Assembly: GCF_916858675.1 (NCBI RefSeq) | Contig: NZ_CAKASM010000015.1 | Span: 21,119-85,118, forward strand | Length of the DNA: 64,000 bases | Source of the DNA: Sphingomonas sp. Leaf21 | GTDB lineage: Bacteria > Pseudomonadota > Alphaproteobacteria > Sphingomonadales > Sphingomonadaceae | Reading direction: 5' to 3' | Shown here: positions 20,797 to 28,613 of the stretch, piece by piece | How the letters are laid out: each line of letters begins with the position of its first letter | Numbering within the stretch: position 1 is the first letter of the stretch | Translations under genes and position numbers: made by a program | The notes under the pieces: model-generated | What the model saw: the letters and a program-made list of their open reading frames with translations, nothing else | What the model was told of the DNA's origin: nothing | The model's database searches: none

Positions 20797-23250
20797 TCAA
20801 TCGAGCGTAAGGCCCTCCACGACCACCTCCGGATCGACCAGCCACAGCGTGATCCGGTGCGTTCCGGGCGAAAGCGATGGCAATCGCGTCGTGGCAGTGC
20901 GATGGTTCTCGATCACCGCGCGGTCCCACTTCGCCTCGGTCTCCCCCGCCATCAGGTTCAGCGTCACCGGCGCGGCGCCGTCGACCGACACCGCGATACG
21001 GTGCTTCCCGCCGCCGCGCACGTCGAGACCGGGGGCCGCCACCACGCCCAGCGTCGCCGGACCGCCGCGATCCCATTTCACGCTATAGTCGATATGCGGA
21101 CTGTCCCCGCCCGGCCGTGCGATCACCGGTGCGGACGAAGGGTTGGCGACCATCGCCGCCCCATCCGCCGTGAAGCCGTCCACACGCTGCCACCGGATGC
21201 CCCGCCCGTCGACCGCGCGCCCCGCATCCGCCGCCAGCCGCAGCCGGGGCGCGGGGGTCGACGGTGGCAATGGCAGCGACTTCGCGACGCTCGCCAGCGC
21301 GGGCATGACATCGCTGCCGGGCTGCTGCCAGCCGGTATAGCCGATATGCGTCTGCGCCATCATGCTCGTCCACTTGCCGTTCGCCGTCTCCACTTCGTAG
21401 CGGCGGCGAATCCGTGCATCCTCGGCAAAGAATCCCCGCGCGGCAGCGGCGAAGCGCCCGGCCGCCGCGCCATCCCCGGCCTGGGCGGCGGCACGATTGG
21501 CGGCGACCGCCTGATACAGACGATGCAGGTTGGTCATCGCCTCCACCCGGTGAAGCACGAGTTCGTAATAGGCGTCGCGCTGGTTCGCGGGCAGCCGTCC
21601 GCCCACACGCCGCGCCGCCGCGTCGAGCGCATTCCATTCGCCCAGCACCCGCGCCCATTCCCCGCCTTTCAGGTCATAGGTTGTGGCATCGATCAGCTCG
21701 GGCTTGCGTCGGCTGGCGAGGTGGCCATAGCGGGTCAAGAGCGCGCCGATCTCCGCACCGTGCGCCGGACCGAACTGCCGCGTCGCCCAGCGCGCGGGAT
21801 AGGCCTGCATCGCGGCCAGATCCATCCGCGCCGGGTTCCACGCCATGTCGAGGAAGAAGCTGATCGGATATTCCATCGGCTTCAGGTCGCCGACATTGAC
21901 GATCCACAGCCGGTCCGCGCCGAACTGGTCGGCCATGCGCATCTGTTGCCAGACACGGGGAATCGCGTTCGTATCCAGCCACTTGTAGTTGCGCGGGCCG
22001 CCGACATAGTCGAAATGGTAATAGACCCCCGCCCCGCCCGCGCGATGCTCGCCCAGCGGGGGCAGGCGGCGAATATTGCCCCAATTGTCGTCGGCGAACA
22101 ACAGGGTCACGTCGTCGGGAACGCGCATCCCCTTGTCGTAATAGTCCTGCACTTCCTTGTAGAGCGCCCAGACTTGCGGCGTCTCGGCGGCGGGGCGCCG
22201 GGTCACGTCGGCGATGATACCGCGCTGGTCGCGGACGATGCGCTCGAGCAGGTCGGTCGCGGTGCCCTCGGTCATCGGCTCGTCGCCGTCGCCGCGCATG
22301 CCGATCGTCACCGGATCCTCGGCCTTGCCGCGCCGTTCGATCCCCTTGCGCCAGAAGGCACGCAGCACCTCGGCGTTCTTCGTATAGTCCCATGGCCCGC
22401 GCCCCTCGCGCTTCCAGTCGGCCTGGGCACGCTGCATCGGTTCGTGGTGCGACGTGCCGAGCAACACCCCCATCTCCTGCGCCAGCGGTGCGGACGCCGG
22501 GTCGTCTTCCCATAGCGATTTGCCCCACATGGCGGGCCAGATGAAATTGGCCTTTGACCGCAACAGCAGCGAGAAGACCTTCTCGTAAGCGAGGTGGTTC
22601 ACCCCGCCGAATTTGGCGCGTGCCCAGCCACCGAAGGCCGGTTCCTCGTCATTGATGAAGATGCCGCGATATTTGACCACCGGGTGATCGGCGACACGCC
22701 CCGCCGTCAGGTACAGCGTCGGGTGCCGCTGCACCGGCACGTCCGCCCACCACGTCCAGGGGCTGACCCCCGCCTTCGCGCTGAGGTCGTACAGCCCGAA
22801 GATCGTGCCCCGCCGGTCGGACCCGGCGATGACCAGCGCGCGATCGACGCCCGGCACGGGGTTGTCGACAATCTGCTCGACATAGCCCTCCCATTGACCC
22901 GCAAGCCCCGTCACGTCGAGCTTGCCCGCCCTGACCAGCCGATCGATCAATTCGCTGTGCCCCAGCGTCCCGGCGATAACGCTGGCCCCGCCGGTCGTCT
23001 GGTCGCCGAGCCGGACCTCGCCGCCGCTCACCGCCTTCAGGTCCGCAACCACGTCGCGCGCGGCGCGCCCCACCCCCGGCTCGTCGCCAGCGTCGATCAC
23101 GACCGTCGTGGTCCGCCCCGGCGCCAGCAGTGCCAGGCTTCCCGCCATCGCCCGCTCGCACGCCGCGACCGGTCCCGCGCAATCCGGCGCGGCCCAGGCG
23201 ACACCCGGCAACAGCGCCGTCAGCGCGACGGACAGCAACAGGTGGCGCAT
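20797..23250 (-). CDS. GH115 xylan alpha-1,2-glucuronidase
   Basis: Removes (methyl)glucuronic acid from polymeric xylan, including internal residues. The 817-residue product starts at an ATG with AGGAGAGAG just upstream; an open frame extends 48 codons further but lacks a signal. The signal peptide ends at AWAA (residue 21). GH115 hallmarks are KYRGIFINDEEPAFGGWAR, FGGVNHLAYEKVF, the KANFIWPAMWG strand and LLFADDNWGNIRR. The C-terminal 150 residues form the usual beta-sandwich domain. It is divergent from the SGNH esterase gene, with a shared operator-like site at 23317-23324. The only other plausible call would be a GH67 enzyme, which has a different signature. Confidence 0.93.
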   Translation of the reverse strand: MRHLLLSVALTALLPGVAWAAPDCAGPVAACERAMAGSLALLAPGRTTTVVIDAGDEPGVGRAARDVVADLKAVSGGEVRLGDQTTGGASVIAGTLGHSELIDRLVRAGKLDVTGLAGQWEGYVEQIVDNPVPGVDRALVIAGSDRRGTIFGLYDLSAKAGVSPWTWWADVPVQRHPTLYLTAGRVADHPVVKYRGIFINDEEPAFGGWARAKFGGVNHLAYEKVFSLLLRSKANFIWPAMWGKSLWEDDPASAPLAQEMGVLLGTSHHEPMQRAQADWKREGRGPWDYTKNAEVLRAFWRKGIERRGKAEDPVTIGMRGDGDEPMTEGTATDLLERIVRDQRGIIADVTRRPAAETPQVWALYKEVQDYYDKGMRVPDDVTLLFADDNWGNIRRLPPLGEHRAGGAGVYYHFDYVGGPRNYKWLDTNAIPRVWQQMRMADQFGADRLWIVNVGDLKPMEYPISFFLDMAWNPARMDLAAMQAYPARWATRQFGPAHGAEIGALLTRYGHLASRRKPELIDATTYDLKGGEWARVLGEWNALDAAARRVGGRLPANQRDAYYELVLHRVEAMTNLHRLYQAVAANRAAAQAGDGAAAGRFAAAARGFFAEDARIRRRYEVETANGKWTSMMAQTHIGYTGWQQPGSDVMPALASVAKSLPLPPSTPAPRLRLAADAGRAVDGRGIRWQRVDGFTADGAAMVANPSSAPVIARPGGDSPHIDYSVKWDRGGPATLGVVAAPGLDVRGGGKHRIAVSVDGAAPVTLNLMAGETEAKWDRAVIENHRTATTRLPSLSPGTHRITLWLVDPEVVVEGLTLD

Positions 23251-23313
23251 CGTCTCTCTCCTTATCCCGGTGGCCTTTCGGACGGCCCCGGCTTTGTCGT
23301 TGGCCAATGGCTT

Positions 23314-23327
23314 CGTTATCGCTACCA
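23314..23327. promoter_or_regulatory. Candidate LacI-type operator between GH115 and esterase genes
   Basis: Contains TATCGCTA (23317-23324), again a TAnCGnTA core, about 65 bases upstream of the GH115 start and about 50 bases before the SGNH esterase start. Confidence 0.4.
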
Positions 23328-23372
23328 TCCGCGGATGCCGCAAGCGCGGAAGACGATAGGGAGAGGAAGGAC

Positions 23373-24635
23373 ATGACGATGTCGCGCGCCACATGCCGGG
23401 CGACCGCCCGGCTTACCGGGATGATCGCGCTCGGCCTGTCGCTCGCGGCGGCGGCTCCGTCGCGCGAGGCGCGCTGGACACCCGCCTGGGGCGCGTCTCA
23501 GATGCGGCTCGACGGGCCCAATGCGGAAAAGGTCGCCAAGGCGGGCGCCGCGACCATCCGACAGATCGTCCATCTCACCGCCGACGGCGCCACCATTCGC
23601 CTGCGGCTGTCCAACCTGACGGGCCAAACGCCGCTGAACATTGGCGCCGTCACGATCGGCATGGCCCAGCCCGGAATATCCGCCGTCACCGCGCTCCAGC
23701 CGGTCCTGTTCGCGGGCGAGCGCGACGCGGTCGTCCCGCCCGGCGCGGAGATCTTCTCGGACCCCATCGCCCTGCCCGTCGCGCGTGGTCGCGATGTGGC
23801 GGTCAGCCTCTATTTCCCGCAAGCCTTCACCGCGCCGACCGGTCATTCGGGCGCGCGTTCGACCACCTTCCTGGTGTCGGGCGATGCCACCGACCGCGCC
23901 GCCCTGCCCGACGCGCAGAAGATCGGCGGATGGTGGGGCCTGTCCGATATCGAGGTGCGCGATGCGGCGCAGACCGCGACGATCGTGACGATCGGCGACT
24001 CGATCACCGACGGCTATGGCATCGTCGACGACAGCAACACGCGCTGGCCCGACGAACTGGCGAAGCGCCTGGCCGCCGCTCCGGCAACGCGCGGCTATTC
24101 GGTGGTCAATGCCGGGATCGGCGGCAACCGCGTCCTGCTGGACGGCCTCGGCCCCAGCCTGATGACGCGGTTCGATCGCGACGTGGTCGCGCGACCGGGG
24201 GTCACCCACGCGCTATTGCTGGAGGGGGTCAACGACCTCGGCGTCCTGACCCGCGAGCAGCCCGTCGATGCCGCCACCCATCGGGCGATCGTGCGGCAGA
24301 TCACCTTCGCCTACCGCCAGCTTGCCGAGCGGGCGCACGAACATGGCATCCGCCTGATCGTCGGGACGATCACGCCGTTCCAGGGCAATGGCTATTATCA
24401 TCCCGGCCCGGAGACCGAAGCGGACCGTCAGGCGATCAACCGCTTCATCCGCACCTCGGGGCTGTTCGACGGCGTGGTCGACTTCGACAAGGCGCTCGCC
24501 GATCCGGCACAGCCCGCGCGGCTGCTTCCCGCCTATGACAGCGGCGATCATCTCCACCCCAGCGCGGCGGGTTACCGCGTCATGGCCGCAGCCGTGCCGC
24601 TGGCGCTGTTCGGTCGGGCGCCGCAGCGCCGCTGA
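23373..24635 (+). CDS. Secreted SGNH/GDSL hydrolase, probable acetylxylan esterase
   Basis: A 420-residue exported esterase. The ATG at 23373 follows GAGAGGAAGG, and the signal ends at AAAAPS (about residue 27). An N-terminal beta-rich domain (WTPAWGASQMRLDGP, residues 30-185) precedes the SGNH domain: block I TIGDSITDGYG with the Ser nucleophile, block II Gly in GIGGNRV, block III Asn in GVNDLG and block V Asp-His in YDSGDHLHPSAAGY. The layout fits secreted acetyl esterases of xylan loci. Its stop codon abuts the stop of the convergent receptor gene (TGATCA at 24633-24638), leaving no spacer at all. Confidence 0.87.
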   Translation: MTMSRATCRATARLTGMIALGLSLAAAAPSREARWTPAWGASQMRLDGPNAEKVAKAGAATIRQIVHLTADGATIRLRLSNLTGQTPLNIGAVTIGMAQPGISAVTALQPVLFAGERDAVVPPGAEIFSDPIALPVARGRDVAVSLYFPQAFTAPTGHSGARSTTFLVSGDATDRAALPDAQKIGGWWGLSDIEVRDAAQTATIVTIGDSITDGYGIVDDSNTRWPDELAKRLAAAPATRGYSVVNAGIGGNRVLLDGLGPSLMTRFDRDVVARPGVTHALLLEGVNDLGVLTREQPVDAATHRAIVRQITFAYRQLAERAHEHGIRLIVGTITPFQGNGYYHPGPETEADRQAINRFIRTSGLFDGVVDFDKALADPAQPARLLPAYDSGDHLHPSAAGYRVMAAAVPLALFGRAPQRR

Positions 24636-27035
24636 TCAGAACGCCGCGTCCAGCCCGATCCGGAACGTCCGGGGGCGGAGCGGGGTCACCTGATCCCGCC
24701 CGGTCGTAAACGGCGTGCCCAGCGCGAAGCGGTTGCCCCGCACATCGGCGAGGTTGGTGATGCCCGCCGTCACACCGTAAGCCCCCAGCCCCAGCCGCGC
24801 GGTGAGCCCGCTGTCGAGATAGCTGCCCTGCAACTCGCCGAGCACCGGCCCCACCCCCAGACGCGACGAACCGACATAGCGCAGCCAGCCATCGACGCGC
24901 AGGTCGCGCCCGCCGCCCAGGGGTCGCTGGAACACCGCACCGACGCGCCCGGTGACGCGGGCGATGTTGGGGATCTGGCTCAATCGCGCCAGGATCACCG
25001 CGCGATCGACGACCTGTCCGGCGGTCAGCGCGACGATCTGAGCATTCGACGGCTCGTCGATATGGCTGTCATTGTACGATATCGCGCCCTCCACCCGCAG
25101 CCCCGGCACGATGCGAAAGCCCGCGAGCGCCTCGATCGTCCAAAGCTTGCCGTCGCCGATATTGGCGGTACTGGGCAGGCCGCTCGCATCGATGAAATCG
25201 GCCTGGATATCGCGCCAGGAGGTGTGCGCCAGCGTCAGCGAGGCGTCGACCCGGTCACGGCCCGGCTGTCCGGTGCGCAGCCCCGCCTCGATCGTCGCGA
25301 CCCGGTCGTTGCGGAAGCGGCGGAACAGCGGCCCCTCGATGGTGAGCCCGCCGGGCCGGAATCCCTGCTGATAGCGGAAGAACAATTGGGCGCCCGCCGT
25401 CAGGTCGACGAGCGCGGATGCGGAGGGGAGCAATATGGTCTGCGCCCGGCTGGCGCTGACCTCGCGCAGCATCGCCAGCGTCGGCACCGACAACGCCTCG
25501 GGCAGATCCTCGCCCGCGCCGTCGAGCACCGACCGGGTGACGCGCAGCCCGCCGGTGGTCAGCAACCCAGGCAGCAGCCTCAGGCTCGCCTCGCCGTAAA
25601 GCGTCGCCTCCTCCACCGTGTTGACCACGCCGGTTCGCGGCAGCAACCGGTCGGGCTCGCCGAACAGGCGGGTCAGGCGGGTCCGGTTGTGGACATAGCT
25701 GAACCCCGCCAGCCATCCCGATCCGTCGGGCGCGGAATGCCAGGCGCGGGTCTCGTTTGCCTGCATCCGGGTCGCGTTGGCCTGCGCGAAGAGCTGCACC
25801 GGGCCGCCCGGCGGGGTCGCGTCGTACCGCTCCATCAGGTCGTGCGCGGTGATCCCGCTGCTCGATCGGAAGCGGACCTCGCCGATCCGACCCGACAGGA
25901 TGAACTGCGCCTGCCCGAAATCGGCCGAGAAGCCCTCGGTCACCGGCGCCGAGCGGGTCAGCGGCGGGCCATCGCGATCGGCATATTGGCTGTCGTCGCC
26001 CCGAATGCGCTGACCGATGCCGATCGCCTCGACGCTCCAACCGCCGCCCAGATCGGCGCGGATCGCCGCGCGACCGCCGGTGATGCGGGTGCGGTTGACA
26101 TCGGTGCGGCCGAGCAGCGGCTTGTCGATATAGCCGCCCTCGCTGGCGCTGTCCGCGACCAGCCGCACCGCCAGGCGATCGGCGATCAGCGGCAGGTTGA
26201 GCACCGCCTGCCCGTCCACGCCGGGCGCGCCGTGGGTCGTCGCCGATCCGCCCAGCATCGCCGATCCGCCGATATGGCTCGGATCGGGCGCGTTGGGCAC
26301 CAGCCGGATCAGCCCACCCAGCGACCCCGCGCCGTAGAGCGTGCCCTGCGGCCCCTCCAGCACCTCGACCGCCGCCAGGTCGGCCAGCCGAAGGTCGGGA
26401 TCGGGCGCGTTGTAGCTGAGCCGCAGGTCGCCGAAATATTGCCCGACCGTGGCCTGGGTCGGCCCGGTGAAGCTGGAATCGGCGATGCCCCGGATGAACA
26501 GCTTGTTGCGCCCCGCCCCCAGATAGGTGGACGCGACCGCCGTCATCCGGTCGGCGAGCTTGGAGGTGCCGCCCGCACCGCCCAGCTCGAGATCGCTTCC
26601 CGCCACCTGGACCACCTGCCCGGCGAAATGGTCGCGCGTCGTGTCGCGCTTGCTGGCGGTGACGATGACATCGTCGGCGGGGACTTGCGGTGGCGGGGGG
26701 GGCGCCCGACGTCGGGCGCTATGCGCGACCGGTGTCGAACGGCGTGGGACCAGTCGCCAGCTTCGCGGGCCGAGTTGCTGGACCTGCGCGCCGCTGCTCC
26801 GAGCGATGGCGGCGAGCGCCCGCTCGATCGACCACTGACCCCGCAGACGCGGGACGGGCCGATCCCAGAGCCGCGCGTCGGGAACGGTGATATTGGCGCC
26901 CGCGAGCCGCCCCAGTGCCATGACCTGTGTACCGACGCTTCCGCCGGGCAGGTCGACGGGGACGCGGTCCGCCGCCATCGCGGGCGCGGGCGCGACGATC
27001 AGCACTCCGACGATCCCGCCCCCCGCCAGCCTCAC
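24636..27035 (-). CDS. TonB-dependent receptor with STN domain (FecA type)
   Basis: A 799-residue receptor whose N-terminus carries a secretin/TonB signalling (STN) domain (VDLPGGSVGTQVMALGRLAG to SWRLVPRR, residues 28-95). Next come a proline-rich linker, a TonB box DDVIVTASKR and a plug with AVEVLEGPQGTLYGAGSLGG. The STN domain is what FecA-like receptors use to signal to FecR and an ECF sigma factor, both encoded directly upstream. The GTG at 27035 overlaps the FecR stop (GTGA) and opens a clean signal peptide ending AMAA; a TTG seven codons earlier is less likely. Substrate is unclear: siderophore-type in architecture, glycan-type in context. Confidence 0.9.
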   Translation of the reverse strand: MRLAGGGIVGVLIVAPAPAMAADRVPVDLPGGSVGTQVMALGRLAGANITVPDARLWDRPVPRLRGQWSIERALAAIARSSGAQVQQLGPRSWRLVPRRSTPVAHSARRRAPPPPPQVPADDVIVTASKRDTTRDHFAGQVVQVAGSDLELGGAGGTSKLADRMTAVASTYLGAGRNKLFIRGIADSSFTGPTQATVGQYFGDLRLSYNAPDPDLRLADLAAVEVLEGPQGTLYGAGSLGGLIRLVPNAPDPSHIGGSAMLGGSATTHGAPGVDGQAVLNLPLIADRLAVRLVADSASEGGYIDKPLLGRTDVNRTRITGGRAAIRADLGGGWSVEAIGIGQRIRGDDSQYADRDGPPLTRSAPVTEGFSADFGQAQFILSGRIGEVRFRSSSGITAHDLMERYDATPPGGPVQLFAQANATRMQANETRAWHSAPDGSGWLAGFSYVHNRTRLTRLFGEPDRLLPRTGVVNTVEEATLYGEASLRLLPGLLTTGGLRVTRSVLDGAGEDLPEALSVPTLAMLREVSASRAQTILLPSASALVDLTAGAQLFFRYQQGFRPGGLTIEGPLFRRFRNDRVATIEAGLRTGQPGRDRVDASLTLAHTSWRDIQADFIDASGLPSTANIGDGKLWTIEALAGFRIVPGLRVEGAISYNDSHIDEPSNAQIVALTAGQVVDRAVILARLSQIPNIARVTGRVGAVFQRPLGGGRDLRVDGWLRYVGSSRLGVGPVLGELQGSYLDSGLTARLGLGAYGVTAGITNLADVRGNRFALGTPFTTGRDQVTPLRPRTFRIGLDAAF

Positions 27036-27982
27036 CCGCGCGGTTCCAGCATCCAACCGGTCGCCTGTCGCCGGACGGTGACATCCATCAATGGCCCCAG
27101 CAGCCGGGGATCGCGGCGGATCGCATCCAGATCGATCGTCCCGCGAAAGGGCTTGTTCGCAATGGCGGGGGTGACCGCGATCGGCTGGGCCAGGAAGCGG
27201 GACACGTCCTCCGCAACATCACCAAGTGGTACGCCGTCGAACGCCAGTCGTCCGTTCCGCCAGTCGCCGACATCGGCGGGCGCGGTGTTCTGACGGATCA
27301 ACCGGTCCGCACTCGCCACCACCGCCTGCCCGGCATCGAGGCGAAGCGCCGCCCCCTTGGGATCGACCATCACCGCCCCCTCGGCCACCGCGACCCGCGT
27401 GCGCGCCTGCCCAATCCGAACGTCGAACACCGTGCCCAGATCGACCAGCGACAGCGTCCCCGCCTGCACGGCGAAGGGATGGCGCGCGTCATGCCGGACG
27501 CGGAACAGCGCCTCGCCGCGCGCCAGTACCGCGCGGCGCGGATCGGCGCGGTCCAGTTCGACCCGGCTGTTCCCGGCGAGCAGGATGGTGCTCCCGTCCG
27601 CCAGGGGAACGCTGCGCGTCTGGCCCGCCGCCGTCTCGACGGCATAGGGCTGCGCGCGATCGGGCCAGACGGAGATCCCGACCGTCGCGACCAGCGCGGC
27701 GGCGACCGCCCCGCCGATCCAGCGTAGCGGACGACGCCTCCTCGTCTCCATCATCGGCAGGGGCACGGGCGTTTCCAGCAGCTCGGGATGCGCGGCCAGT
27801 GCCTCCTGCGCGTCGAGCAGGGTCGCGGCCATCCGGTCATATCGCTCCGCATGTGCCGGATCGGCCTCCAGCCAGTCGGTGAAGCCGTCCCAGTCGGCCC
27901 GCGCCGGATCGGCCATACGTAGCGCCCAGTCCATGGCGACCGCATCGGCCGCCGAAAGCGCATTGTCGCGTGGCTGGCTCAT
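27032..27982 (-). CDS. FecR-type anti-sigma regulator
   Basis: A 316-residue inner-membrane anti-sigma/activator protein. The cytoplasmic N-terminal part has ADWDGFTDWLEADPAHAERYDRMA near residues 30-50, typical of FecR. One membrane helix (RWIGGAVAAALVATVGISVW, about 91-110) and a periplasmic FecR domain (TAAGQTRSVPLADGSTILLAGNSRVEL onward) follow. It would receive the signal from the STN domain of the receptor and release the sigma factor encoded upstream. It overlaps both neighbours by four bases, so sigma, FecR and receptor are made in step. Confidence 0.92.
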   Translation of the reverse strand: MSQPRDNALSAADAVAMDWALRMADPARADWDGFTDWLEADPAHAERYDRMAATLLDAQEALAAHPELLETPVPLPMMETRRRRPLRWIGGAVAAALVATVGISVWPDRAQPYAVETAAGQTRSVPLADGSTILLAGNSRVELDRADPRRAVLARGEALFRVRHDARHPFAVQAGTLSLVDLGTVFDVRIGQARTRVAVAEGAVMVDPKGAALRLDAGQAVVASADRLIRQNTAPADVGDWRNGRLAFDGVPLGDVAEDVSRFLAQPIAVTPAIANKPFRGTIDLDAIRRDPRLLGPLMDVTVRRQATGWMLEPRG

Positions 27983-28473
27983 CCGATCTGTTCCTTGAGC
28001 GCGGCGATCGCATGGGCGGCCATGCGAAGATCGCTTTCGACGGTGCTGATACTGACGCCAAGCTCGGCGGCAATCTGTTTCTGCGGCACGCCGTCCAGCC
28101 GCGCCCGGCGGAAGACGAGCGCGGGGCGTTCCCCCAGAGCAGCGAGCGTGGCGGCCACCCGCTCGGCGGTCTGCCGCGCTTCGACGGTGCGTTCGGCAAC
28201 GGGCGGCTCGGGTCCGCCCTGCCCCTCCGCCCAGTCCTGGTCGCGCTGCTCGGCCTGACGGCGCGAACGATAGCGGTCGATCATCAGCATGTCCGCCGCG
28301 CGGTAGAGATAGGCCAGCGGATTGGCGATCGGCCCATCGGTCCGCCCCGAAAGCTTGACCCACAGATCCTGGACCAGATCCTCGGCCGCATCGCCAGCCC
28401 CGCGCGCCGTCAGGAAGCGCACGAGCTTGTCGCGATTGGCGAGGAAGACGGCCTCGATCCCGGTGGGCGTCAT
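27979..28473 (-). CDS. ECF RNA polymerase sigma factor (FecI type)
   Basis: A 164-residue sigma-70-family extracytoplasmic-function factor. Region 2 is seen in GDAAEDLVQDLWVKLSG and NPLAYLYRAADMLMIDRYR; region 4 in PALVFRRARLDGVPQKQIAAELGVSISTVESDL, a helix-turn-helix that reads the -35 element. It heads the FecR-receptor run and should drive transcription of the receptor when ligand binds. The order sigma, anti-sigma, receptor with overlapping ends is the classic cell-surface signalling layout. Only one start, ATG at 28473, fits. Confidence 0.93.
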   Translation of the reverse strand: MTPTGIEAVFLANRDKLVRFLTARGAGDAAEDLVQDLWVKLSGRTDGPIANPLAYLYRAADMLMIDRYRSRRQAEQRDQDWAEGQGGPEPPVAERTVEARQTAERVAATLAALGERPALVFRRARLDGVPQKQIAAELGVSISTVESDLRMAAHAIAALKEQIG

Positions 28474-28532
28474 GGTCTGAACCGGACAAAATGGGCGGAA
28501 GCCCCGCCGTCTAGACGAAGCCTCCGCCCGTG

Positions 28533-28567
28533 AAAAGGAGCCCCACCGGGACGCTGGGTGGGGCTCC
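28533..28567 (-). terminator. Rho-independent terminator of the autotransporter gene
   Basis: An 11-base perfect stem (GGAGCCCCACC at 28537-28547 with GGTGGGGCTCC at 28557-28567), followed on the minus strand by TTTT. It lies 46 bases past the autotransporter stop and separates it from the sigma gene. Confidence 0.8.
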
Positions 28568-28613
28568 GAACGCCCGCGCACGCTACAGGGGGGATGCACG
28601 CGGACGAACTCGC

